Part shown: in pieces, positions 1 to 9,649 of the stretch | Numbering within the stretch: position 1 is the first letter of the stretch | How the letters are laid out: every line of letters starts with the position of its first letter | NCBI GenBank assembly: GCA_012064415.1 | Contig: SSNU01000149.1 | Location: forward strand, 1 to 43,308 | Length of the DNA: 43,308 nucleotides | Source of the DNA: Gyrodactylus bullatarudis | Taxonomy: Eukaryota; Platyhelminthes; Monogenea; Gyrodactylidea; Gyrodactylidae | Direction: 5' to 3' | The notes under the pieces: model-generated | What the model was told of the DNA's origin: nothing | Seen by the model: only the letters and a program-made list of their open reading frames with translations | Database searches by the model: none | Position numbers and translations under genes: made by a program

Positions 1-125
1 GGTTTCAGTGAAAACTCAGTGAAAAGGGTAAATATTTCCCATTTTTCCGGGAAAATAAACGATTTCCCATTTTCACTAGTGATTATCGTCCATTCACTGA
101 TTTCCCATTTTCACGGTAACATATA
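1..125. repeat. End of a foldback/MITE element (GTGAAAATGGGAAA family)
   Basis: This stretch is built from short direct and inverted copies of a motif like TTTCCCATTTTCACT and ends in GGTAACATATATAC. The same subterminal motifs and the same kind of end (CTGTAACATATATA) close the complete element at 10501-11264, so this is the right-hand end of another copy whose left part lies outside the window. It carries no coding sequence. Confidence 0.7.
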
Positions 126-959
126 TACAAGTATATGCAAGACTAAAAAAGAGAGCTGGATTTCGGCTTTGATCCAGAGCAAGTGATAGAAAACAACAAA
201 GTTGCTGTGGAAAATGCAACATTTATATATGCGAAGAATATTTTTGCCCATGTAGTCCTAAATGTCTATATTATCTAAATCTTTTTCTCTGCTAAAACTA
301 GTGTTGAGAGAAACTGGGGTCAAAAAGACCCCAAATTTCGTCTACGGGATTTTTTTCAAATTCCATGCGAGGGGTAAATTTTGATTAAAAAATTCAGATC
401 GGTCGAGTTCCCACGATAAAGACGAATTTTTGTGAGTTTCTTTAGGTTAATTCGAATTTAAAATCTTCATCCAAAATATCTGTATCAGATTGCTGTAAAT
501 CTTGAAAATCGACAAAAATTTTGGGCTCAAAGTGAAATTTAGGTATTTTCGTGACGTCCTATAAAATTTTTTTATTAGGTACGTCCGAAAATACACTTAA
601 AATCATTTTAGAAGATTTGAAAAAAAATTTATCAAGGCCATATGTATATTTCATAAAGCATCATCAGTGGCAACACTTTAATGCTGATTAGGCCGGTAAA
701 AAGTCGAAATTTGCTCATTTAAGCCATAGAATAAACAGCTCATTTTATTTCTAATGATATTCACACTTTCGAGCAATATTATTTTTATTTAGCGAGATAA
801 AATGTCGTTAAGAGTCGAAAATCGATAAAAGTCGATATTTTAACTTAGTCAATCCATAACTGCTTCAATTCCCTTAGATTCATCTACTGTAAAGAATCTT
901 CTTGGACAATCCCTAGTCTTAATTCCATCCAATGAAAATAAAGAAACCAATTTTATAGT

Positions 960-1061
960 ATTTTTTTATTTACTGGCTACTCTCAAGTGGTTGGTATGTT
1001 TGGAGCGGACTTTTTCAATGCTGAAGCATGTTCTAAGAATAAATTCAAGACAGGCAATCTA
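960..1061 (+). pseudogene. Possible hAT transposase C-terminal remnant
   Basis: A short open stretch on the plus strand contains the residues LERTFSMLKHVLRINSRQ. This resembles the ERxFSxLKxIxxxxRxxM signature of the hAT dimerisation domain at the C terminus of hAT transposases. It stops at a TAA after about 33 codons, and upstream the frame is broken, so it could only be a dead fragment. The match is short and made by eye, and could be chance. Confidence 0.3.
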
Positions 1062-1189
1062 AAAATGCAATTCTATAATGCTATCACATCATAATATGTA
1101 CTATATGGTAATAATTTTGAAGATAAATACATTTTATGTAATTTTAATTTACCTTGAAAAATGTCGATTTCATATGATCAAAAATGTCG

Positions 1190-1500
1190 AAATATTTCAC
1201 CTAATGATGATATAAGTTAAGAACTCATTGAAGATAATATTTTACAAATTATAAAAGAAATAGAATATCAGAACATAATGTAAGCTAAAAAATACACCAA
1301 TAATAAACTCTCGAATAATTAGCAACAGTGGGGAGAAAAGTGAAAAAGCTTACATACGCCAAGGTAGTTGAAGATTATAAGAATAGTTTTTTTGAACACA
1401 TAAGTTTGGTTTATATAGATTCATGAAGAATTTCTCCTTCACCGAAACGTCTGTACTTTCAATCCCTGCATTTTTGTATTAAATTCCTGTCTTAGATGCC
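1190..1500. mobile_element. Rearranged Penelope-like element fragment
   Basis: The first part (about 1195-1235) matches on the plus strand the linker just after the reverse transcriptase of the PLE copy at 39275-39315, including the same GATATAAGTTAA stop. From about 1255 to 1480 the sequence is the reverse complement of the PLE 3' end: the minus strand reads the C-terminal codons for QLPW-like residues followed by the 3' UTR motif GAGCTTTTTCACTTTTC seen at 37150 and 42970. The same plus/minus junction occurs at 39300-39440, so the rearrangement is shared between copies. No intact ORF remains. Confidence 0.7.
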
Positions 1501-1681
1501 TGGTCATAATTCGTAAAATGGCCCAAGTTTGGTTAGATTCAATTATTTAAGAAATTTATTTTATTTCCAAAAATCATGGGCTCATTTCATCGTGAAATTC
1601 AAATAATAAATTTGTAGACATAGAAAAAAAAGATTTCTTCTACCAAATAGAATGAAATTCTCAGGAATAAAGTTTGCTTAC

Positions 1682-4026
1682 TTTAGATCTTAGAAATGGT
1701 GGAATGTCAACTCTTGCTTCGAGTTTTAATAAAACCTCAGTCATAGGAAGACCAGAGAGGATTGTTTTGAATAATCTAATTCGATAGATTTGGTATTCTG
1801 CATCATTTTCTCGGACTTTAAGCGGCTGCTTTTCCATTTCTTCGATTTGTTTTCGAGTGAGTTGATCAATTTCATTGAGATAATCACTCTCAGTAGAATA
1901 TAGATTTAAGCCAAGTTTGAAGAGTTTTGAGCTGGCATCCACATAGTCAGACTTTTTGCCTTTAATGTTCAGCTGTTTTGTACTCCAGTCGTTAATCACG
2001 TCCATTGTTAAAATATTCGGATAGAGGCGATAAAAGGGGACACGGGAAATCTTTCTCAGCAATCTTTCAGCCGGCAGAGGGATTACATAATTTGAATATC
2101 TGAATAATACAAATTTTATTGGCAATAAGTCAAATGCAACAACGTTTACTTAAATTTTTTTTATTGAAAGCTACAGAGGAGTGTCTCCATTTATTCTATC
2201 TGGCTTCTTCAGAATTATTAAAAGTTCTAAAGATGTTATATAGAGTTAATCCAAACATGAATACGCCACAATAAAGTTTATTCACTCATTTATTTGTCAA
2301 CTTTTCACACACCATAATTATCCTCAGTTAAAGTAGGGGTCTAATTAGTAAAGTAAACTATGTTTTCGTTCACGATAAAAAATCGATAATGGGTTCTCTC
2401 TGATCTGTTTGATCAAATAATTTTATTTTTGGAATTAATCAAACTACAAATAGGCATACCTTTTTTTATTTCGTGAGTTAAAGAGCTAATCATTCTTAGC
2501 ATAACATGTGTAAGGTTCTGAATTTTCAGAATAAATACTAAAAGAATTTCTCAGTTTTTTATTTTCATCTAAAAATAATTTTTTTCGTCATCAACAAAAA
2601 TTTAATTTTTTCAATAAAAATTCCATTTTCTGATATTAATTTTCGTAAAAATGATAAACAACTCTATAATTATAGAAAATAGAATTATAATTGAAAACCT
2701 CGAAGAAAGACATTAAAGCATGTAGAAATTTAATACGCAAGTAAGATGGCGTAGTCTATTATTTAGAATTAAATAATTTCCAACTGATTAAAGTCTTAAA
2801 ATATTCCATCTATATCATGAAATCGATTAGAGTGAAGAATCAATATAATTTACATAACGGAGGTTAAAAGTTCAAACTTACATTTTATGAATATCTTGAT
2901 TTTTCTGTTTATTCAAGAAGGAATATTGAAATTTTTCACCTAAATCTTCGTAATCACTGGACATTGACTGTTTTAGATAATTCGGTAGAAAGAGTATATT
3001 CATATTCATGTAAATTGACTTTGGATTAGACAAGTAATTCTCATTTTCTGTGACAGCAGTCGAATAGACCCGTTCAAGGTCACCTCCTGACAACTGCCAA
3101 TAATGAAATATTTCACCAAGATCATCGTTTTGATTTATAAAATCAATAGCCTGGGAGTATTTATCGAAATTTTCATCGTTAATTTCAATGCTTCTACCAA
3201 AAGACATGGTCAAATCAGATTTACTAAAAGAGTTCAGAATCTGAGAAATATTTGGCCTTTCCTTTAAATCAATAACTAAACTGTATTTTAGCACATTCAA
3301 AAAGTCATCTGAAGTATTAGGAAAGTTGATGAAATGTCCATAATGATCATTGGCTGATTTTCTTTTGAAGTATATCAAATAGAACTTTAAGAGACTTTTG
3401 AGACAAAACCTATCAACTGAGAACGTGATTTTCTCTGCGTAATGAAATAAAAGATAAATCATGGCAAGTGACCATACATCTGTCTTGATTGTTGGAGTAA
3501 ATACTTTGAGACTTTTCTTTAGATTAAAAAAATTGACAAATTTCTCAGGAGAGTTATAGACTCGGTTTTGAGGACTAGCATCATTCAAGTCGTAGTCTTG
3601 GACAAGGGAGGAAAGACCATATTTGAAAATTTTTACTTGTCCACATGAAGTGACAAGTATTTTTTCTGGTGTTAGATTGCCATGAATTATTCCTCTGTAA
3701 TCAAGATATGATAGACCAGAAAGGCAATGATTGAACGAAGATTTAATCCATTCAAATGATATGTCATCCTTGAAATTTACAAGATTATCAAAAGAGATAG
3801 GATAAAACTCTGAGACGATAAGGAGCAGTTTGGCAGAAGGCTTGGAAACATGAATAAATTGACAAAGATTTGTATGTCTGAGACTTTTTAGTTCTAAAAT
3901 TTGGGAATAAATAGAAATCAGGAATGGAACGTCTGACAATAAGGAAGATTTTTTAGTTGAACTCAAAGAGTAATTTTCTCCAATAGATATCAAACCTAGC
4001 TTTAGTAAATAGCTAAAATCAATCAT
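1682..4026 (-). CDS. TBCK: TBCK, TBC domain-containing pseudokinase (5' half)
   Basis: TBCK links a pseudokinase, a Rab-GAP TBC domain and a rhodanese domain, and acts in mTOR signalling and vesicle/mRNA transport as part of the FERRY complex. Two exons are visible: 2882-4026 (start ATG at 4026) and 1682-2099, whose intron phases match (AT|A). Exon 1 encodes a kinase-like fold of about 300 aa. The usual HRD is HGN (residues 115-117) and DFG is KYG (135-137), so it should be inactive, as in the family. It is followed by YWQLSGGDLE, matching the human YLLWKLAGGD segment. Exon 2 contains RENDAEYQIYRIRLF and EARVDIPPFLRSK, matching the human stretch that leads into the TBC domain. A clean donor (AAA|GTAAGC) at 1681 shows that transcription should continue, but no next exon is visible in 1-1681, which is repeat sequence. 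The TBC core and rhodanese parts are therefore outside the window or lost. Confidence 0.85.
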
Positions 4027-4117
4027 CTGGAAAGTAAATTTTTTGACTTTTCAATTCAACTAAACAATGAATAGTTTTCTTATTGGGATTTTAATAGGGC
4101 GATTTCTTGAAAATTTT
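4027..4117. promoter_or_regulatory. Divergent promoter region between TBCK and the CS-domain gene
   Basis: TBCK begins at 4026 on the minus strand and the CS-domain gene at 4118 (or 4136) on the plus strand, leaving about 91 bp for both promoters and 5' UTRs. No TATA box or known operator could be singled out. The call rests only on the head-to-head arrangement. Confidence 0.5.
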
Positions 4118-4627
4118 ATGCGAAAGGTCGATTTTATGGCCGATTTGAAGTATTCCATTCCCACTCATTGTAAGCCATTAACATAGTATTGAATTATTCT
4201 CAAATTTCATGAATAACAATAAAAATTATTAGGTTTTGACGAACCCGATGATAAAACACTTAGAATCACAGTTAGTATCCCAGGAATTAAGAAAGAAAGC
4301 ATATTTCGATTGAAAATGTGCCTTCCTCGAATTGATTCCGGGTCTTCCAACGGTTATTTAAATGTTGTCTTTGAAAATCGAGGTGTAAAACTCCAGTTTA
4401 TCGGTCAAAGAGAAATGAAACTAAAGAATTTTTACTTGAATGTCGTTGATTTACCTCACAATGTTGATATTGCTAATTGCAAAACTAAAGTTCTCAACAA
4501 TTCCGTTCAATTATATCTAAGAAAAGATTCTCCTGGTTTGTGGATGAATGAACTGATGGAAGGTCTCAAGACTGTCGACCCAGATATAGAACCACCTCCT
4601 CCTTATGATGAGAAATCTCAAATTTGA
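4118..4627 (+). CDS. CS (p23/Hsp20-like) domain protein
   Basis: There are two exons: 4118-4169 and 4233-4627, with a 63-nt intron (GTAAGC...TTATTAG). Two in-frame ATGs, at 4118 and 4136, could start it. The later one gives a 142-aa protein beginning MADLKYSIPTHC. The C-terminal half has a CS-domain look: alternating beta strands with the segment VQLYLRKDSPGLWMNEL, like the conserved LxLxKxxPxxW end of the fold in p23, PIH1D and NudC relatives. An acidic proline-rich tail (DIEPPPPYDE) follows. CS proteins are typically Hsp90 co-chaperones or assembly factors in the cytosol. I do not recognise the exact orthologue. It is transcribed divergently from TBCK. Confidence 0.6.
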
Positions 4628-5083
4628 TTAATTTGCCTTGGTTATTTCTGTTTAAATGCTATTTATTATGTATTCGTATTATTTCATTTTTGTAGCTAAC
4701 ATGAATTGATGTGACTTTTTTCCAATATACATAACTTATTTATAAAAAACAGCCTTCTGAAAAACCGTATTACATCATTCAAGATTAAAATATTTATAGC
4801 AAAATCTGATCCAATTTAATCATAGTTGAGATTAACTAAAGATTTGATATATTAGGTCAATCTGAAATGCATTTGACCCTTTTCTGAGAGAGTTGAACTA
4901 TGCTGAAAAGAAATTGACAGAACAAATAAAACAATTGACATTTTAAATGTACAATTTTGAGCATTGTCTTCGTAAATTCTGAATTGAAGCTTGCAAACTT
5001 CGCAAAATATATTCTCTATTTAACAATGAAGAAAGAATGAAGTGAATCAGTTAATTTAATTTAAACTCTATTTTTTGATTAAA

Positions 5084-5339
5084 ATGATGTGCAATCAAGG
5101 AAAGATTATGTCAGACTCAGTTACTGATCCCTGTGGATTCTTCCCTGGCCAGTGAGTTGAAAAAAATATTCCATTTATAAATTTTCTTTAGCACTTGGAA
5201 TGCTTGTGGTTCAAACTTTGCAGTCCCCACAAACCAAGCTGTCTGTGCTGGTCCCACCAATTACGTTCAGTGCTCTCCTTGTCAACCATGTCAGCCATGT
5301 CAACCAGTCCAAACATGTTGTGGACCAAGAATGTGCTAA
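5084..5339 (+). CDS. Small Cys/Pro-rich protein (71 aa)
   Basis: Two exons, 5084-5151 and 5192-5339, are joined by a 40-nt intron (GTGAGT...CTTTAG, phase 2), giving 71 aa with about eleven cysteines. The N-terminal part contains DPCGFFPGHTWNACGSN. The C-terminal part carries a short run of CQPC units (CSPCQPCQPCQPVQTCC) and ends PRMC. No signal peptide is evident, so it may be an intracellular structural protein rather than a secreted one. A polyadenylation signal AATAAA follows the stop at about 5354. Repetitive Cys-Pro proteins of this size are known from animal sperm and cuticle, but I cannot tie it to a named family. The join rests on splice consensus and the frame. A start at the second ATG (5087), or at the ATG at 5108, is also possible. 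Confidence 0.55.
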
Positions 5340-8319
5340 GCCTATCAAGTCCTAATAAAATTCCTTTTTTTACTAAATCATGAAAATTTTTCTATTAATT
5401 TTTACTACAATTGTAATGATTATTCATTCAATTATTTTTATCCAATGAGATATTTCAAGTACAGTACAGTTTCAAGTATTTTGATTGGCCTAAAAATCCA
5501 ATCATGTCAATCAAAAGAGAATGGACATTTTTCATCCACAGTCTGAATCATCATCAATCGAAACTATCGAAAACGCGGGTCTAGTATTATTCAAAATATT
5601 TTCTCCTATTTTGTAATAAAATAACAAGAATTTTTCTTTCTACTGATGAGTAGATGGATTTATCGAAGATATACTCACTACAGCGACAAAATTTTGAATG
5701 AAAAACAAGTTTTAATAAAATCAGCTATCCTCATTGCTTATTTTTACCTATACGGATCTCGTCTGGTAAATCAATATCCATAAAAAAGAATTTTATTTGT
5801 AAAAATTAGATAAATACAATTAGTTATGAGTATTAGACATGTATGAAATTTTCAAGTTATTCTTCCTCGGATTGAATTTTTTGAATTTTTTAAAATGGTG
5901 TATTATACGCTTCTTCTATTTACATTCATTACTACTGTAGTTAAATATCTTGCTCAGACCTTTGTCCTGAATTTGCAATGTTTCGTGGGCTTCAAATAAT
6001 AACTAAAGTTACTCTAGCTTTGTTATTAAAGAGAGTTGATTCGTTTAGTGAGAACCGTTAGAATCAGAAAAAAATACTGAATTTAATAGTGTAAATTTTT
6101 GAGATTTCTTAAAATAAATTCGATTTTTTGCCAACATTTAGGTTGTCAAAGTCAATATAGCTACAAAATTTTTAATATTATTTTTTTATGGTCACTTTTT
6201 ACTGTGTTGAGAATTAAAAATTGCAGTTATGGTTAGGCCTCCCTGTGCTGAATGATATCTATTTTGCAAAATATATTTATAAATTATGGTAACAATCTTG
6301 TAAAATCTGTTTTTGATAGCTAGTTCTTTCATATGTATTTTTATTCAGGAGTATGTAATAATTTGTACTGATTTGTATTTAGTACTTAGTTCTGAGTAAA
6401 CTTCAACCATTTTGTATTACAAAAAGGATCCAAAGTAAAATTTTCATAAAACCCAAAACTATGAAATATTATTCGGCCAAAATTATTATCAATGCAAGTT
6501 TACATTTTGGGCTTCAATTCAATCTTTAATTAGTTCAGAAAACCAGATTTGAAAATCAGAATTAGAATCAATATTTAGTTTGGACTAAGAGCTGGATAAA
6601 GAAATTTAGCATACGTAAAAATCAAGTTGATTCTATAATCTACGTAGCTTTAGAATATTATTTATACATATTAAATTTTTATCCTCATTTTCAACTTTAG
6701 AGCTAGCAACTCTCTAAGCATGTCTCTATTTTGGAATTCAAGTTCAAAGGTTTTTTAAATCTACATAATCAGTAATAATTAATCACTTACGTCCCGGATA
6801 TTTTGACCAATGGTCATTACACTTTTTACACCAAAATTCATTGTTCTATATTTTTCCCATGGGAGATATGTATGTTTTGTCTGAATTATCGATTTCTAGT
6901 CTTTGTTGGAATCTGAGTGGATCAATTTATATGTCAGTTAAATAAATCAATGGAAAGCCTCGAAATCATTGAAGACTTTGCGTATATACTTAGCTAGAGG
7001 TAAAATGAGGAAGAAATTGGAACAAAAGTAAAAAATAAATGCATTTTCTGGATTGTGTGAAGACACCGTGTAATTGTAAGAAAGTGTATCTTGACAAATC
7101 TATATGAAGACTTGTATGAATATTCATTTTTTTCGTTTTGATATCGATCTGAGAAACATAAAACGAAGATAAATTCAATGGTTTTTGTTGAGTGAATTAA
7201 TTAAAAAAAACTTTACTAATAAGATATCATAGAGAAAAAAATAAATCGATTTTTATTAAGAATTTTCATAGGAGGTTTTTCTATAATCTTATCTTAATCG
7301 ACAACACACTCTTTAGATTTAGAAGCCTTGTAATCCTTGTTTTCAGGATTGAAATTACTGGCTATTCTCGATGAATTTGGGAATCTATGATTTTTTCATC
7401 AAGGTCTCAACATTTTCTCAAGATTCAAACCGGTTCAGAAGTTACAATTTCACCGATTTAGGGAAAAATATTCGAAAAGAATTGTGCTGGTGAAATCTTA
7501 AATTTCAAGTTTATCCTTTGAGTTGTAATTCATCGTTGATTTTCACAGTGTGAGAGAAATAAACTTTATTGAATAAAGTTATTGTTCAGGAATACAAAAA
7601 TAGTCTTTGAGATTTTTACTGCTTCGCAATCAATAACTCATGGTTCTTTAAAAAATTAAATTGTGATAATTTGTCTATTCGGAATCCTAAAAAAGATGGT
7701 TGGATTCATCTGACACCTTGAAATATAAATTTTTTCCAAATTGAAAGAATCGATTTCTGAAAAATCTTGAGAAAATTCAGAGAAAAAATTATGAATTCTC
7801 AAATTCATCGATAATAGCCATTTTTGATGAATCATCCAAATTTCAGTAATGTTCCAGTATTGAAAATCGTCAAGGGGTTTAATTTTGACTTTGGTTTTTC
7901 AAGTGTGAAATTTTAGAATTTCATTGGTTGAAATTGTTAGAAAGAATTCTGTTGATAATTACTGATTTTGGTCCAATCATATCTATAGCAATTTCTCCTC
8001 AACCAATTAGAATGGATTAGTTATTCACTCTAGGTAATAACCACAAGATTTTTCCAATCTGAAAAATTTATTTTCATCTTAAGACTTCTTAAAATTATTG
8101 ATTAAAAAGATAAATGTTATCTACGATAATAAATTAGATGAAAACGAATATTATTTGAGTCATGCTATGGTCGATTAGCGTAAATGACAACTATACATTT
8201 TTGCGTAAAATCATGACCTTGAAATATTACTAGCATGCTTATGTAATTAATTGAGTAGTTGAATAAATTTATTCTCAACTTTATTATGCTTTTATTAATT
8301 AATATTATAAAGTTGAGTG
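5340..8319. other. Gene-free stretch, about 3 kb
   Basis: No coding exon with believable splice sites was found on either strand. The open frames present are short and biased to Phe, Leu and Lys, as expected from AT-rich sequence. It holds an inverted repeat at 7359-7822 and several AATAAA-type signals. Expression control of the flanking genes could reside here but nothing specific is visible. Confidence 0.6.
7359..7822. repeat. Imperfect inverted repeat (foldback)
   Basis: The segment at about 7359-7433 (CTATTCTCGATGAATTTGGG, then ATTTTTTCATC and TTTTCTCAAG) reappears in reverse complement at about 7766-7822 (CTTGAGAAAA ... AAATTCATCGATAATAGCC). The arms are about 60-75 bp with mismatches, and the spacer is about 330 bp. 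The motif GGGAATCTATGATTTTT recurs in the inverted repeat at 12612-13108, so the two may belong to one family. Confidence 0.6.
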
Positions 8320-9564
8320 TTATCTTTTGTAGACAAGCTTTTCAAAAATTCCATCCAATATTCGAAGGTCAGCCGGGGACAACTGAACCGATTTCTTAGA
8401 TTCTTGATTTTCTAGATTTAATACATCACAAATATCCTTTGGAGAACCATTCAGTAGGATATTCCACGATTCCAAGGGTTTTCCTAAACAAAAATTTTCA
8501 TTAGACTTTATTTTTAATTTAAGGTTATCAGTGAAAATTACTTTTTACACCATCTAGTCCGATAGCAGTAGTGAGAGGCCAATTTTTCGTCACCATAGCT
8601 AGCCAATGGCGGGCCATTATCGTGGGGAGGCTTGAGTCCCAAACTTTTGCTTCGCTGATTGGAATTTTTGGATTAAACCGATCCTCACGGGAATTCTTCT
8701 CCTCCATCATTTTAACTTGACCCTTGGATGAAAAGGACATCGTTCTTGTACAATAGTCAAATATTTCGGCCAAGATTTTAGGACTTTGTGTGAGAGCAGC
8801 TGTAAGGTTACCAATATGATATGACTCATTTTTATTTTGTGAGCAACTAATTTTACGACTTACAGAGATTTCTCTCAATAATCATTTCAAAATCTTTCTT
8901 TGTAACCAGGTTTCTGAAGAAAAAGATTGAGAAAGAAAAATTTGAGCATCTTTCAATTTCTTCAGGATACTGGTAGAGGTCGAAATTATTGAGGATGTCC
9001 TTTCGTAAATCTAAACAATCATACAAATGACACGATAGGGGGATTTCTGGCTTCCTTCTGATTATTCTAATAATCTTTTTGTCGTTGAACTAAATAATAA
9101 ATTAGTAAATATATCAAAGTATATACTGACTACTTTAAAGTAGTCAAGAAGTGAAAAAAAACATTTGAAAGAATTTACCTCCTTGAATTCTTTTCGAAGA
9201 ACATCTTTAACTGACATCAAGTCAAAGAATCTGGGAGGGAATTCTTCGTTAGTGTTTAAATCAGGGGAAAATACAAGAAATCTGATAATACATTTAGTGA
9301 CATCCACAAGAGAACTTTCTGTCCAAAAGTCATCAATATTTTTTTCAATATAGCCAGAAAGGAATTCCTTCAAACTGTTGTTGTTATCAATGATTAATCC
9401 GCTGTTATGAATACACAGCTTAATTGTACTTTCACTTTCTGGGTTGTATCGGAACGTGGAATCGAGAAGTTCAACCAAGGTTTTTTCATTTTGATTTGAT
9501 ATAAATCGAACTGCATTTTTCAATAGAAAACTCGTATACTTTTCTGCATATCTTAGCATGGTTT
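8320..9564 (-). CDS. Unassigned gene, possibly the 3' part of codanin-1
   Basis: Four exons, 9179-9564, 8864-9089, 8542-8799 and 8320-8483, join in frame across GT-AG introns of 89, 64 and 58 nt to a TAA at 8320. The first ATG is at 9559, only 5 nt after an acceptor-like TTTGATAG, giving 342 aa. The protein is helical, without membrane segments or an enzyme motif I recognise. The segments YAEKYTSFLLKNAVRFIS and FSIFFFRNLVTKKDF weakly resemble the C-terminal third of codanin-1 (human SAENIAVGLATEKACAWLS and LLFLLRELVEKG), a nuclear/cytoplasmic regulator of histone chaperone ASF1. The last part (WDSSLPTIMARHWLAMV onward) has no counterpart I know. It starts 85 bp after the ATXN10 stop on the same strand. 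It may be an independent downstream gene, for example the second in an operon, or the displaced end of the gene whose exon lies at 13260-14111. Confidence 0.5.
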
Positions 9565-9649
9565 CTATCAAAGAAAATGTTTATTCAGACAAAGTTTTTT
9601 TCAGCAAAATACAATTGAAAATGAGAAATCATATTATAAAAGCTATTTA

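Noticed and set aside
5195..5383. 62-codon plus-strand ORF over the Cys-rich gene
   Set aside because: It is the wrong frame of exon 2 of the 5084-5339 gene; the spliced frame gives the ordered CQPC repeat and a fitting phase.
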